DNA of 64,000 nt from Constrictibacter sp. MBR-5 (GCF_040549485.1 NZ_JBEPTK010000020.1:1-64000), one strand, 5' to 3'. Positions 44,564 to 52,318 are shown, numbered from the stretch's first letter. Translations and numbers: made by a program. The notes: generated from the letters alone by a model not told the origin.

Positions 44564-45238
44564 ATGGCTGACGTAACGCAGGATCGACGGCGCATCGCCG
44601 ACACGACGGCGGGTATCCTGCTGGAAATCGGGGCCATCCTGGCGAATACGGACGAACCCTTCACCTTCACGTCCGGCAGCCGCAGCCCCGTCTACGTCGA
44701 TATCCGCAAGCTGATCGGCTACCCGCGTGCCCGCGCCAAGATCATGGACATGGCCGTCGAGGTCATCGGTCAGGAGATCGGCTACGAGTCGATCGACGCG
44801 ATCGCCGGAGGGGAGACGGCCGGCATTCCGTTTGCCGCATGGATCGCCGAACGGATGGGGCTGCCCATGGTTTATGTCCGCAAGAAACCCAAGGGGTTCG
44901 GGCGGATGGCTCAGATCGAAGGTGAGCTCCGTGAGGGGCAGCGCGTGCTTCTCGTCGAGGATCTGGCCAGCGAAGGCGGCAGCAAGATCGCCTTCTGCAA
45001 CGCCTTGCGGCAGGCCGGGGCGGTCGTCGGTCACACGTTCGTGGTCTTCCACTACGGCATTTTCCCCGAGAGCATCGACCGCCTGCGGGAGATGGGCGTT
45101 CGGCTGCATGGTCTCGCGACCTGGGCCGATGCCATCGACACGGCCGAGAAGCGCGGCTACTTCCCGCCGCCCGTCGCCGCAGATGTGCGCCGCTTTCTCG
45201 ACGATCCCCGCGGCTGGGCCGCTTCCCGGGGCCTCTGA
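44564..45238 (+). CDS. pyrE: Orotate phosphoribosyltransferase
   Basis: 224 residues. TFTSGSRSPVYVDIRKLIG at the N-terminus, AGGETAGIPFAAWIAE, YVRKKPKGFG and the PRPP loop VLLVEDLASEGGSK are diagnostic. It joins orotate to PRPP to give OMP in pyrimidine synthesis. The C-terminal extension (DAADTAEKRGYFPPPV-like) is common in alphaproteobacterial PyrE. The sugar-isomerase gene follows after 17 bp. Confidence 0.95.
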   Translation: MADVTQDRRRIADTTAGILLEIGAILANTDEPFTFTSGSRSPVYVDIRKLIGYPRARAKIMDMAVEVIGQEIGYESIDAIAGGETAGIPFAAWIAERMGLPMVYVRKKPKGFGRMAQIEGELREGQRVLLVEDLASEGGSKIAFCNALRQAGAVVGHTFVVFHYGIFPESIDRLREMGVRLHGLATWADAIDTAEKRGYFPPPVAADVRRFLDDPRGWAASRGL

Positions 45239-45255
45239 AACCAGGATCCGAAGCC

Positions 45256-46044
45256 ATGACGCGCTTCAGTGCGAACATCTCGATGATGTTCACCGAGCGG
45301 CCGCTGCGGGAGCGGTTCGCGGCGGCGGGCGCTGCGGGATTTCCCGGTGTGGAGATCCAGTTTCCATACGAACTGGCCGCCGACGATATGGCTCGGCTTG
45401 CCCGGCTCGCCGGTGTCGAGATCGCCAGCTTCAACACGCCGATCGGCAACCGTGCCGCCGGCGAGGTCGGCATCGCGTCGTTGCCCCGTCGCGAGGCGGA
45501 TTTTCGCCAGCATGTCGTGCTGGCACGGGACTACGCGACGGCCGTGCGCTGCCGGAACGTCAACGTGCTGGTCGGAGTCTGCTTGGACGGCGGCAATAAA
45601 GACCGCTGCATCAATGTCTTGTACGACAATCTCTACTACGCCGCTTCGGAACTGCAGGCCGCCGGCATCCGGCTCACGATCGAGCCCATGAACACGACCG
45701 ACCGTCCAGGCTACCTGATCAACACGCTGGACGAAGCGTCGGCCGTGATCGACCGCATCGGCCACCCCAACCTGAAGATCGAGGCCGATCTCTATCACAT
45801 GGCGATGATGGAGGAGGACATCCCGGCCTCGTTGCGCCGCAACCTGCACAACATCGGGCACGTGCAGTTCGCCGACTGGCCGGGTCGCCACGAACCGGGC
45901 ACCGGCGCGTTGGACCTCCCGGCGATCGTCGCTCTTCTGGAGGCGGGAGGGTACGGTAGCTGGTTCAGTGCCGAATATGTCCCGAGCGAGACGACGGAGA
46001 GGACCCTGTCTTGGTACGAGCCCTGGCGATCCGCCGCGACATGA
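45256..46044 (+). CDS. Hydroxypyruvate isomerase / 2-oxo-tetronate isomerase family
   Basis: 262 residues with the TIM-barrel features of the Hyi/OtnI group: FSANISMMFTERPLRERF, GFPGVEIQFPYE, NVLVGV, LTIEPMNTTDRPGYLIN, LKIEADLYHM and HVQFADWPGRHEPGTG. It isomerises hydroxypyruvate with tartronate semialdehyde, or 2-oxo-tetronate phosphates; the choice is not possible here. The next gene starts inside its stop codon. Confidence 0.88.
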   Translation: MTRFSANISMMFTERPLRERFAAAGAAGFPGVEIQFPYELAADDMARLARLAGVEIASFNTPIGNRAAGEVGIASLPRREADFRQHVVLARDYATAVRCRNVNVLVGVCLDGGNKDRCINVLYDNLYYAASELQAAGIRLTIEPMNTTDRPGYLINTLDEASAVIDRIGHPNLKIEADLYHMAMMEEDIPASLRRNLHNIGHVQFADWPGRHEPGTGALDLPAIVALLEAGGYGSWFSAEYVPSETTERTLSWYEPWRSAAT

Positions 46045-47714
46045 CCGGGCGCGCGGCGCGAAGGCTTTTGGCTTTCGGGCTGATGCTGGTCATTGCCTGC
46101 ATGTGGGGCCGCAGCGCCGATGCCCGGGACCGACTGGTGGTCGGCATCACGCAGTACCCGTCGACGTTTCACCCCAACATCGATTCGATGCTCGCCAAGA
46201 GCTACGTTCTCGGCCTGGCCCGCCGGCCGGTCACCGTCTACGACCCGTCCTGGGAACTGGTCTGCATGCTGTGCACGACCCTTCCGACGATCGAGAACGG
46301 CGGCGCGAAACGCGAGCAGCGTGCCGACGGCGGGGAGGGAATCGCGGTCACCTATACGCTTCAGCCGGAGGCGCGCTGGGGCGACGGCACGCCCGTTTCG
46401 ACGAAGGACGTGCTATTCACCTGGGAAGTCGGACGCCATCCCAAGGCTGGGATCGCGAACGCCGAACTCTACCGGCGGATCCTGTCGATCGACGTGCAGG
46501 ACGAAAAGACCTTCACGCTGCATCTCGACAGGATCGAGTTCGAATACAACGCCATCAACGATTTCGGCCTCTTGCCGGCGCACCTTGAGAGACCGGTTTT
46601 CGAGAAGGATCCCGCGACCTACCGCAATCGCACCCTCTACGACACGAAGACGGACGAGCCTGGGCTGTATTTCGGCCCCTATCGCATCGTTGAGGCCGTG
46701 GCCGGCTCGCATGTGGCGCTGGAACGCAATCCGACATGGTGGGGCAAGAAGCCGGCGTTCGACCGTGTCGTCGTGCGGATCCTCGAGAACACTGCGGCGC
46801 TCGAAGCCAACCTGCTGTCCGGGTCGATCGACTATATCGCCGGCGAGTTGGGTCTGGCATTGGACCAGGCACTGGCGCTGGAGAGGCGACGGGGCGGGGA
46901 CTTCCAGGTCGTCTACAAGCCCAGCCTCGTCTATGAGCATGTCGACCTCAACCTGGAGAATCCGGTGCTGGCGGATCGTCGGGTGAGGCAGGCACTGCTC
47001 TACGCGCTGGATCGGAAGATGCTCACCGAGCGGCTGTTTGCGGGGAAGCAAGCGGTCGCGGACAGCTTCGTGAACCCGCTCGACTGGGTTCATTCCGGCG
47101 ATCTTCCCACCTATCCGCACGATCCCGGCCGCGCCGCGGCGCTTCTTGATGCGGCCGGCTGGACGGAGATGCGACAGGGCATAAGGCACGATGCCGAGGG
47201 CAAGCCGCTGTCGCTGGAGCTGATGACGACAGCCGGCAACCGAACCCGGGAGCTGGTTCAACAGGTGCTGCAGAGCCAGTGGAAGGCCGTCGGCGTCGAT
47301 GTCCGCATCAACAACCAGCCCGCTCGTGTCTTCTTCGGCGAGACGATGTCCAAGCGGCGATTCTCCAGCATGGGGATGTACGCCTGGATGTCCGCGCCGG
47401 AGAACGTGCCGCGGACGACCCAGCATTCCAGCATGATCCCGTCCGACGACAACGGGTGGTCGGGCCAGAACTACCCGGGCTACGTCAATGCGGAAGCCGA
47501 TCGGCTGATCGACGCGATCGAGGTCGAGTTGGATCGGGACAAGCGCGCCGGCATGTGGGCCGAACTCCAGCGCCTCTACATGCAGGAATTGCCGGCCCTC
47601 CCGCTCTACTTCCGCTCGGAGGCGCACGTGATGCCGAAATGGCTGCGCGGGGTCGTCCCGACCGGTCACCAGTATCCGGTGACGCTCTGGGCGGAGGACT
47701 GGCGTGCCGAGTGA
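46041..47714 (+). CDS. ABC-transporter solute-binding protein, family 5 (peptide/oligosaccharide)
   Basis: 557 residues from the ATG at 46041, coupled to the preceding stop (ATGA). Signal peptide (RRLLAFGLMLVIACMWG). Family-5 signatures: YDPSWELVCML, PEARWGDGTPVSTKDVLFTWE, YNAINDFGLLPAHL, VRQALLYALDRKMLTERLF. It binds peptides, opines or other solutes in the periplasm. No permease or ATPase gene is adjacent, so the transporter partners are elsewhere. Confidence 0.9.
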   Translation: MTGRAARRLLAFGLMLVIACMWGRSADARDRLVVGITQYPSTFHPNIDSMLAKSYVLGLARRPVTVYDPSWELVCMLCTTLPTIENGGAKREQRADGGEGIAVTYTLQPEARWGDGTPVSTKDVLFTWEVGRHPKAGIANAELYRRILSIDVQDEKTFTLHLDRIEFEYNAINDFGLLPAHLERPVFEKDPATYRNRTLYDTKTDEPGLYFGPYRIVEAVAGSHVALERNPTWWGKKPAFDRVVVRILENTAALEANLLSGSIDYIAGELGLALDQALALERRRGGDFQVVYKPSLVYEHVDLNLENPVLADRRVRQALLYALDRKMLTERLFAGKQAVADSFVNPLDWVHSGDLPTYPHDPGRAAALLDAAGWTEMRQGIRHDAEGKPLSLELMTTAGNRTRELVQQVLQSQWKAVGVDVRINNQPARVFFGETMSKRRFSSMGMYAWMSAPENVPRTTQHSSMIPSDDNGWSGQNYPGYVNAEADRLIDAIEVELDRDKRAGMWAELQRLYMQELPALPLYFRSEAHVMPKWLRGVVPTGHQYPVTLWAEDWRAE

Positions 47715-48324
47715 GGGCGAGGGGGGATCGCAGGGGCACTCCCTTGCGGTCGTCCCCACTGGGAAGATCGCGGCGGTGGTGACGCATCTCGAGATGCTGG
47801 CGCCGCCACTCGCTCTGTCCGCGCCGGCAGCGCACGCGAACCTGGCCGTCGAGCGCGTGGCGATGCCCGACATCGACTGGTACCGGGGCATCTATCGCGC
47901 CGTCGGCGAGGACTGGCTCTGGTATACGCGGCTGGCGATGGACGATGCCGAACTGGCGGCGAGCATCCGACAGCCCGGCATCGAGATCTATCGGCTCGTG
48001 CGAGAAAACGCCGATATCGGTTTGCTGGAACTGGATTTTCGCTTCCGACCGGACGTCGAATTGGTGTTCTTCGGGGTGGTTGCCGACGCGATCGGGACGG
48101 GAGCCGCCCACATCCTCATGCGGCACGCGATCCACCGCGCATGGCGCGACGCGCCGAGGCGCTTCTGGGTCCACACCTGCACGCTGGACCATCCGCGTGC
48201 GCTGCGCTTCTACGAGCGAAGCGGCTTCCGCGCCTATAAACGCGAGATCGAGATCGACGACGACCCGCGACTGACCGGCGTCCTGCCGCGGTCGGCCGCC
48301 CCGTGGTACCCGATCGTCGAATAG
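47704..48324 (+). CDS. GNAT-family N-acetyltransferase
   Basis: 206 residues from a GTG overlapping the end of the solute-binding gene. The C-terminal half has the GNAT acetyl-CoA region (FFGVVADAIGTGAAHILMRHAI-type beta4-alpha3, then HPRALRFYERSGFRAYKREIE). The N-terminal ~50 residues are less typical. The acceptor is unknown. It ends 10 bp from the convergent mazG. Confidence 0.85.
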   Translation: MPSEGEGGSQGHSLAVVPTGKIAAVVTHLEMLAPPLALSAPAAHANLAVERVAMPDIDWYRGIYRAVGEDWLWYTRLAMDDAELAASIRQPGIEIYRLVRENADIGLLELDFRFRPDVELVFFGVVADAIGTGAAHILMRHAIHRAWRDAPRRFWVHTCTLDHPRALRFYERSGFRAYKREIEIDDDPRLTGVLPRSAAPWYPIVE

Positions 48325-48334
48325 AACGAGCCCC

Positions 48335-49165
48335 TCAGGTGGCGGCGCTTTCCCGGCGCTTGGCCTCCTCCCAGAGCGTCTCGAGTTCGTCGAGCGAGCA
48401 GGCATCGGCGCTCTTTCCCTGCGTGCCGAGCATCTCCTCGATCATCCGGAATCGTCGTTCGAACTTCGCATTCGCCCGCCGCAGCGCAGCTTCGCCATCG
48501 ATCTTCAAGTGACGCGCCAGATTGGCGGTGGCGAACAGCAGGTCGCCGACCTCGTCTTCGAACCTGTCGGCTCCGGCCCCGGCATCGATTTCCGCGCGCA
48601 CTTCGGCGATTTCTTCCTCGATCTTGTCGAGGACGCGGCGGGGCTCCGCCCAGTCGAAGCCGACGCGCGCCGCGCGCTTCTGGAGCTTCTCGGCCCGTAT
48701 CAGGGCGGGCAGGGCGAGGGCGATCCCGTCCAGGATACTCGCGCGCCGGCCGGAGGCCGCAGCCTTGGCGGCACGTTCCTCCGCCTTGCGTGCTTCCCAC
48801 GCCTGGGTCTGGGCGGCTGCGCCGCGGATCTCGGTATCGCCGAACACATGCGGATGCCGGGCGACCATCTTGTCGGCGATGGCCCGGGCTACCGCGGCGA
48901 AATCGAACTGGCCCATCTCGGCCGCGATCTGCGCGTGATAGACGACCTGAAGCAGCAGATCGCCCAGTTCCTCGCGCAGTGCCGGCATGTCGGAACCGGC
49001 GATCGCGTCGGCGACCTCATAGGCCTCTTCGATCGTGTAGGGCGCGATCGTCTCGAACGTTTGCTCGATGTCCCAGGGGCAACCGTTCTGCGGATCCCGA
49101 AGCCTCCGCATGACATCCAGGAGGCGGGTCATCTCATCCGCGGGGGGGCGTTCCTGATCCGGCAT
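48335..49165 (-). CDS. mazG: Nucleoside triphosphate pyrophosphohydrolase MazG
   Basis: 276 residues from the ATG at 49165; two MazG domains as in full-length enzymes. CPWDIEQTFETIAPYTIEEAYEVADAI and a second EEAEELRAE-like EEIAEVRAEID carry the acidic metal sites. It hydrolyses NTPs and dNTPs to NMP and pyrophosphate. The attachment site lies only ~5 bp upstream of the ATG. In the lysogen a longer frame from 49222 runs through the attachment site and adds 19 residues; its ATG overlaps the repressor's stop. In the empty site mazG would follow the MBL gene. Confidence 0.93.
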   Translation of the reverse strand: MPDQERPPADEMTRLLDVMRRLRDPQNGCPWDIEQTFETIAPYTIEEAYEVADAIAGSDMPALREELGDLLLQVVYHAQIAAEMGQFDFAAVARAIADKMVARHPHVFGDTEIRGAAAQTQAWEARKAEERAAKAAASGRRASILDGIALALPALIRAEKLQKRAARVGFDWAEPRRVLDKIEEEIAEVRAEIDAGAGADRFEDEVGDLLFATANLARHLKIDGEAALRRANAKFERRFRMIEEMLGTQGKSADACSLDELETLWEEAKRRESAAT

Positions 49166-49169
49166 TTCT

Positions 49170-49197
49170 AAGTCGGATAATATATATTCTTGCGATA
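49170..49197. other. attL, left dif-like junction of the DJR prophage
   Basis: XerC-type arm AAGTCGGATAA (49170-49180), centre TATATA (49181-49186) and a degenerate XerD-side arm TTCTTGCGATA (49187-49197). The 17 bases at 49172-49188 are repeated exactly at 60725-60741. By the right junction, the host dif probably joined this left arm to TTATGGGAAAT. The poor right arm is therefore likely of viral origin, as in known Xer-exploiting elements, where only one good Xer arm is kept at one junction. Confidence 0.8.
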
Positions 49198-49214
49198 CTG
49201 CGGAACCGTATGTT

Positions 49215-49553
49215 CTAGGCATGTTCGCGTCGGCTATTTACTGCGTCGGACGCATCGTTCGATCTTGTCAATTCCGCAATTACTATGCTCTCGATCTTTT
49301 CGATTACTGCAATCGCCTTCTGCTCTTTGTCGCGCGTGAGAAGCCAGCGCATTCGATGCAGTAGCACAAGCTCGGGAGGAAGTCCCAAAAGTTGAGCAAT
49401 GCGAAGGGCAATGGCGGCGCTAGGGAAAATCTGGCTGCGGCGATAGTCCGATACCGCCTGACGCCTAACGCCTAGCAGTTGCGCTAAGGCGTAATCCGAC
49501 GTGATGCCGTGCTGGCGCATTACGCGGTCAAGGTAGCCGTTCGGCGTGTCCAT
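49215..49553 (-). CDS. Prophage repressor-like helix-turn-helix protein
   Basis: 112 residues from the ATG at 49553 (ACGGAG seven bases upstream); an upstream ATG at 49610 adds 19 weakly plausible residues. The N-terminus (MDTPNGYLDRVMRQHG; SDYALAQLLGVRRQAVSDY) is an XRE-type helix-turn-helix resembling the short regulators (DUF3693-like) of Xer-integrating filamentous phages. The C-terminus (EKQKAIAVIEKIESIVI-type) is helical, probably for dimerisation. It is transcribed away from the early operon and toward mazG with no terminator in between. Confidence 0.8.
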   Translation of the reverse strand: MDTPNGYLDRVMRQHGITSDYALAQLLGVRRQAVSDYRRSQIFPSAAIALRIAQLLGLPPELVLLHRMRWLLTRDKEQKAIAVIEKIESIVIAELTRSNDASDAVNSRREHA

Positions 49554-49722
49554 TGTCGTCTCCGTGGGGGGCGGAACTGCTTGACGTACAGTAAACGGCG
49601 AGTGTCCCATCAGGTTAGGCTTTTGTTAGTGACGCAACTCACATGGTCGATGGAACTTGACGGATGCCAGATATAGCCGGCGTCATGGGCGTGCGCTTCG
49701 GCGCGGTCGTCGGGGGGCGGCC

Positions 49723-49900
49723 TGGGGAACCGGCCGCGAGTCGGTTCCCCAACCCCCCGCGAGTTCACCCCCCGGTGTTTCCTCACCCGTTCACTAGGGG
49801 GGCGTTGGCGGCGGAGCCGCGCCGGCCTCGGGCTCTTATCCCGCCCGGCGCGGCACGCACCCCCAAAGGGCGCATCCGCCGCTAACCCGCAAAACGGGTG
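49723..49900. promoter_or_regulatory. Hairpin-rich region upstream of early operon (candidate origin/control region)
   Basis: The 383-bp gap between repressor and SSB-like gene contains TGGGGAACCG / CGGTTCCCCA (49723-49732 and 49742-49751, perfect 10-bp arms, 9-nt loop). It also has C6...G6 stretches near 49770-49803 and ACCCG / CGGGT (49886-49900). Divergent promoters for repressor and early genes must lie here too, though I cannot point to convincing -35/-10 pairs. Strong hairpins in a noncoding region are a common form of single-strand origins in rolling-circle replicons. Confidence 0.45.
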
Positions 49901-49936
49901 GTAAGCGAGCGCAGCGAGCGCGGAAAGCGGAGCCAC

Positions 49937-50383
49937 ATGGAAGTCGGAAAGCTAGTCGAACATCTGCACGAGCGGGCCGGACAGTTCTTCCGGGGCGCGG
50001 TGAGCCTGGACGCGGTGCCGGGAAAAATCCTGATCCTGCCCACGGCGAAGCACGGCGAGCGGTCGCCGGATTTCGTCGTCAAGATGGAACGCCACAATCC
50101 GACGACGGGCGAGGTGATCGAGCCGGTCGTGGCCGGCGCGGCGTGGTGGCAGGTGGGGCAGCGCGACGGGCTCAAATACCTGTCGGTGAAGTTCCAGCGG
50201 CCGGAACAGCCGAAGCCGATCCGGTGCGCGGCGTTCTTCCGAACCGAAGGCGCGAGCAAGGGGCTCGACCTTCCGCCGGTCGAGGGACGCGAATGGCGCC
50301 TCGTGTGGCGTCCGCCGGGTGTGCGGCCGGTCGCGGACGGCGCCGAGGCGTCGCCGGATCTGGATGACGATATTCCGTTCTGA
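49937..50383 (+). CDS. SSB-like single-stranded-DNA-binding protein of the prophage
   Basis: 148 residues from the ATG at 49937 (GCGGAG upstream). The C-terminus ends DLDDDIPF, the same acidic-aromatic tip with which bacterial SSB recruits RecO, PriA and other proteins. The body has GAAWWQVGQRDGLKYLSVKF, resembling the DUF736/OB-like pattern GAAW...YLSVK. I infer a single-strand-binding protein that coats displaced DNA during rolling-circle replication. It is the first gene of the plus-strand operon. Confidence 0.68.
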   Translation: MEVGKLVEHLHERAGQFFRGAVSLDAVPGKILILPTAKHGERSPDFVVKMERHNPTTGEVIEPVVAGAAWWQVGQRDGLKYLSVKFQRPEQPKPIRCAAFFRTEGASKGLDLPPVEGREWRLVWRPPGVRPVADGAEASPDLDDDIPF

Positions 50384-50385
50384 CG

Positions 50386-50928
50386 ATGGAAGCCGGCGAC
50401 CTGCACAACCCGCTGTCCGTCCTGTTCGCGACGAACGGGGCGGAGGCAACGCGGCGGTGGGTCGGCCTCGCCTATGACTGCGGCCTATTCGTGCGCCTCG
50501 GTAGCTTCGATGAGGTGGCGGACTGGTCGCAGCAATGGGCGGCGGGCTTCGCGGACGGAACCGTTGACTTTCTCACAATCGAGCCGGTGACACGCGCCAC
50601 GGCGGCGCGGGTCGAGGAATGGGCGGCGACCTGTCGAAAGACGGGCGGGCCGATCCTCGCGCCGGATTGGAGGTCGGGCAGATATGGCGAGAGCTTTGGA
50701 GACGTTGGAGCGGGAACCTCTGACGGTGGTGGAGGAGACGGGCGGGGTGCCGCTCTCGGCGCAGATCGTGGCGGCGGGCGTGATGATCGAGGAGGCGGAG
50801 GCGCGCTATCGAGCGGCGCGAGGATGGGAGCGGGAACCGGCCTGGAAGGTTCTCCAGACGCTGCGGAGCATCAACCGGACGCTCCGGGAAGTGGCGGACA
50901 GACGCGGCATGCGCTTGCACTGATCTGA
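50386..50928 (+). CDS. Prophage early protein, function unknown
   Basis: The frame gives 180 residues. The first ~100 (LHNPLSVLFATNGAEATRRW, FVRLGSFDEVADWSQQWAAG) look like a real protein. The remainder is glycine-rich low complexity where it overlaps, in another frame, the next gene (50684-50923). It begins two bases after the SSB-like stop. No family recognised. Either the tail is real but dispensable, or a stop was lost. Confidence 0.5.
   Translation: MEAGDLHNPLSVLFATNGAEATRRWVGLAYDCGLFVRLGSFDEVADWSQQWAAGFADGTVDFLTIEPVTRATAARVEEWAATCRKTGGPILAPDWRSGRYGESFGDVGAGTSDGGGGDGRGAALGADRGGGRDDRGGGGALSSGARMGAGTGLEGSPDAAEHQPDAPGSGGQTRHALALI
50684..50923 (+). CDS. Small helical prophage protein
   Basis: 79 residues with its own ribosome site (GGAGGT nine bases upstream of the ATG). 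Helical and charged (ALETLEREPLTVVEETGG; VLQTLRSINRTLREVADRR). It lies wholly inside the 3' half of the preceding frame, shifted in phase. The codon pattern and start site favour this frame as the one translated from 50684 on. Function unknown. Confidence 0.6.
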   Translation: MARALETLEREPLTVVEETGGVPLSAQIVAAGVMIEEAEARYRAARGWEREPAWKVLQTLRSINRTLREVADRRGMRLH

Positions 50929-50932
50929 GGGG

Positions 50933-50962
50933 AGAGGGGGGTAATTCGTAGCACCCCCCTCT
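50933..50962. promoter_or_regulatory. Perfect inverted repeat just upstream of rep (candidate replication origin)
   Basis: AGAGGGGGGT (50933-50942) and ACCCCCCTCT (50953-50962) make a perfect 10-bp stem with the loop AATTCGTAGC, 17 bp before the rep GTG. It could be the Rep nicking hairpin (double-strand origin) or a translational control element for rep. There is no T-run, so a terminator is unlikely. Confidence 0.5.
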
Positions 50963-50979
50963 AGGTCTACAGGGGACAG

Positions 50980-52242
50980 GTGGAACGGTTGGAAACGCTC
51001 TATTGCGGCTTTGACGGGCTCGACGTGGCTTTCGAGGGTTGGCTACCGGATGCGGCGCTGGCGATGCTGGCGGATCGCAAGGAAGCGGCGCAACTCGACG
51101 GGAAGCCGGTGCCGCACGACCTGGGCGGCGTGCGCGGCTTCGTCGGCGCGACGGGGCGGCCGGGCTTCGCCTATCGTTTCGAGACGGGCGACGACGGCGA
51201 AATCTGGTGGTTCCAGCGGAACACGTCGAAAAATACGTGGCGGATATTCGTCTCTGTCCGTTCGCTGGCGCTGGCGGTGCACGGCCTGGACCGGGTGCGT
51301 GACCGGCTTTATCAGCGGCTTGAAGCGTTTGGCGCCACGGTCCTAAAGGAAAGCATTAACCGCGCGGACCTCGCGATTGACTTTCGCGCCGAAGGCTTTG
51401 GGCCGGACCCGGCGGCGATCATCGCGCATAGCCATGCGACCAAGGCGGCGGAGTGCGACGCGGACGTTCCTTCGGTGCACTGGACGGGGCGGCGCGTCTC
51501 GTCGGTGACGGTCGGCCGGATGCCCGGCCGTCAAGTCATCCTGTATGACAAGCGGCGCGAGGCGGTGCAGACGAAGAAATTCCACTGGTTCGACTTCTGG
51601 GGCGTGCCGGATTGGCGCGCGGATCGCCGGCCGGTGTGGCGGATCGAGGTGCGCGCCGGCAAACAGGCGTTGAAGAAGTATGACGCGACGACGTGGGCCG
51701 GGCTGGCGGCATCGTTCGCCGATTTCACGGCGGATATTATGGGCGCGGTGCGGCTGACGGTGCCGGCGCGCGACCTGAACCATTCCAGGTGGCCGGTTCA
51801 TCCCGTATGGGCGGCTGCATTAGACGGGCTCCTATCATACCTCGCCGGGGCGGATATGACGCGCTCGGGCGTGGTGCCGGTCCGCAAGGTGGTCGGCCGG
51901 CGGGCGGTTCTGCGGGATATGTACGGCGGCTTGATTGCCGGGCTGGCGGCGAGCCTGGAAGCGGTCGAGGACCGCGACGGCCGCGGCGGGCTCGATATTC
52001 CCGGCGCCGTGGCGGATCTGCTGCGGCGCGCGGCGACGGAGCAACCGGCCGAATGGGCGGCCAAGGTAGGGCGGGCGCGGTCGCGTCTCTGGATCACGGA
52101 GGAGAGTCACAGTGTCGAAAGAGAACCTCGCGGAGTTCGGGGCGTCGCTCCAGGCGTTGGCGGACGCGAGCATGATCGGGAAGGCGGCGGCGGCGGAACG
52201 GTGCCTCGCGTCGCTGCTCAACACGCTGCAGGGTTTCAATGA
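50980..52242 (+). CDS. rep: Rolling-circle replication initiator (Rep_trans / phage-type)
   Basis: 420 residues; GTG with AGGGGA upstream. NRADLAIDF (~127-135), VILYDKRREA (~187-195) and WRIEVRAGKQALKKY (~220-234) follow the order of conserved blocks in replication-initiation-factor proteins of pT181-type plasmids and small phages. There Tyr ~189 is a possible nicking residue. The corticovirus PM2 also uses rolling-circle replication. The last ~45 residues overlap the next gene in another frame and are low complexity. A perfect inverted repeat lies just upstream. Confidence 0.75.
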   Translation: MERLETLYCGFDGLDVAFEGWLPDAALAMLADRKEAAQLDGKPVPHDLGGVRGFVGATGRPGFAYRFETGDDGEIWWFQRNTSKNTWRIFVSVRSLALAVHGLDRVRDRLYQRLEAFGATVLKESINRADLAIDFRAEGFGPDPAAIIAHSHATKAAECDADVPSVHWTGRRVSSVTVGRMPGRQVILYDKRREAVQTKKFHWFDFWGVPDWRADRRPVWRIEVRAGKQALKKYDATTWAGLAASFADFTADIMGAVRLTVPARDLNHSRWPVHPVWAAALDGLLSYLAGADMTRSGVVPVRKVVGRRAVLRDMYGGLIAGLAASLEAVEDRDGRGGLDIPGAVADLLRRAATEQPAEWAAKVGRARSRLWITEESHSVEREPRGVRGVAPGVGGREHDREGGGGGTVPRVAAQHAAGFQ

Positions 52243-52318
52243 CCGCCTGGAACGGATCGAGGCGGCCGAGGTCGAACGTAGCGGCGGCGCCGGTCTCGCG
52301 GTGATGCGCGATGGCTGA
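52112..52318 (+). CDS. Small helical prophage protein
   Basis: 68 residues starting at GTG with GGAGGAG eight bases upstream. It is helical (LAEFGASLQALADASMIGKA; LNTLQGFNDRLERIEAAE), with a likely coiled coil. It begins inside the rep frame and overlaps the following zinc-ribbon gene by eight bases. Possibly a regulatory or accessory replication protein; no homologue recognised. Confidence 0.58.
   Translation: MSKENLAEFGASLQALADASMIGKAAAAERCLASLLNTLQGFNDRLERIEAAEVERSGGAGLAVMRDG

Noticed and set aside
49172-49188. AT-rich core as a promoter -10 element for mazG
   Set aside because: The same 17 bp recur at 60725 with a XerD-type arm; recombination-site architecture explains the sequence better, although promoter activity is not excluded.
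49664-49885. 73-codon plus-strand frame between repressor and SSB-like gene
   Set aside because: Proline/arginine-rich, no ribosome site, and it crosses several hairpins; likely noncoding control DNA.
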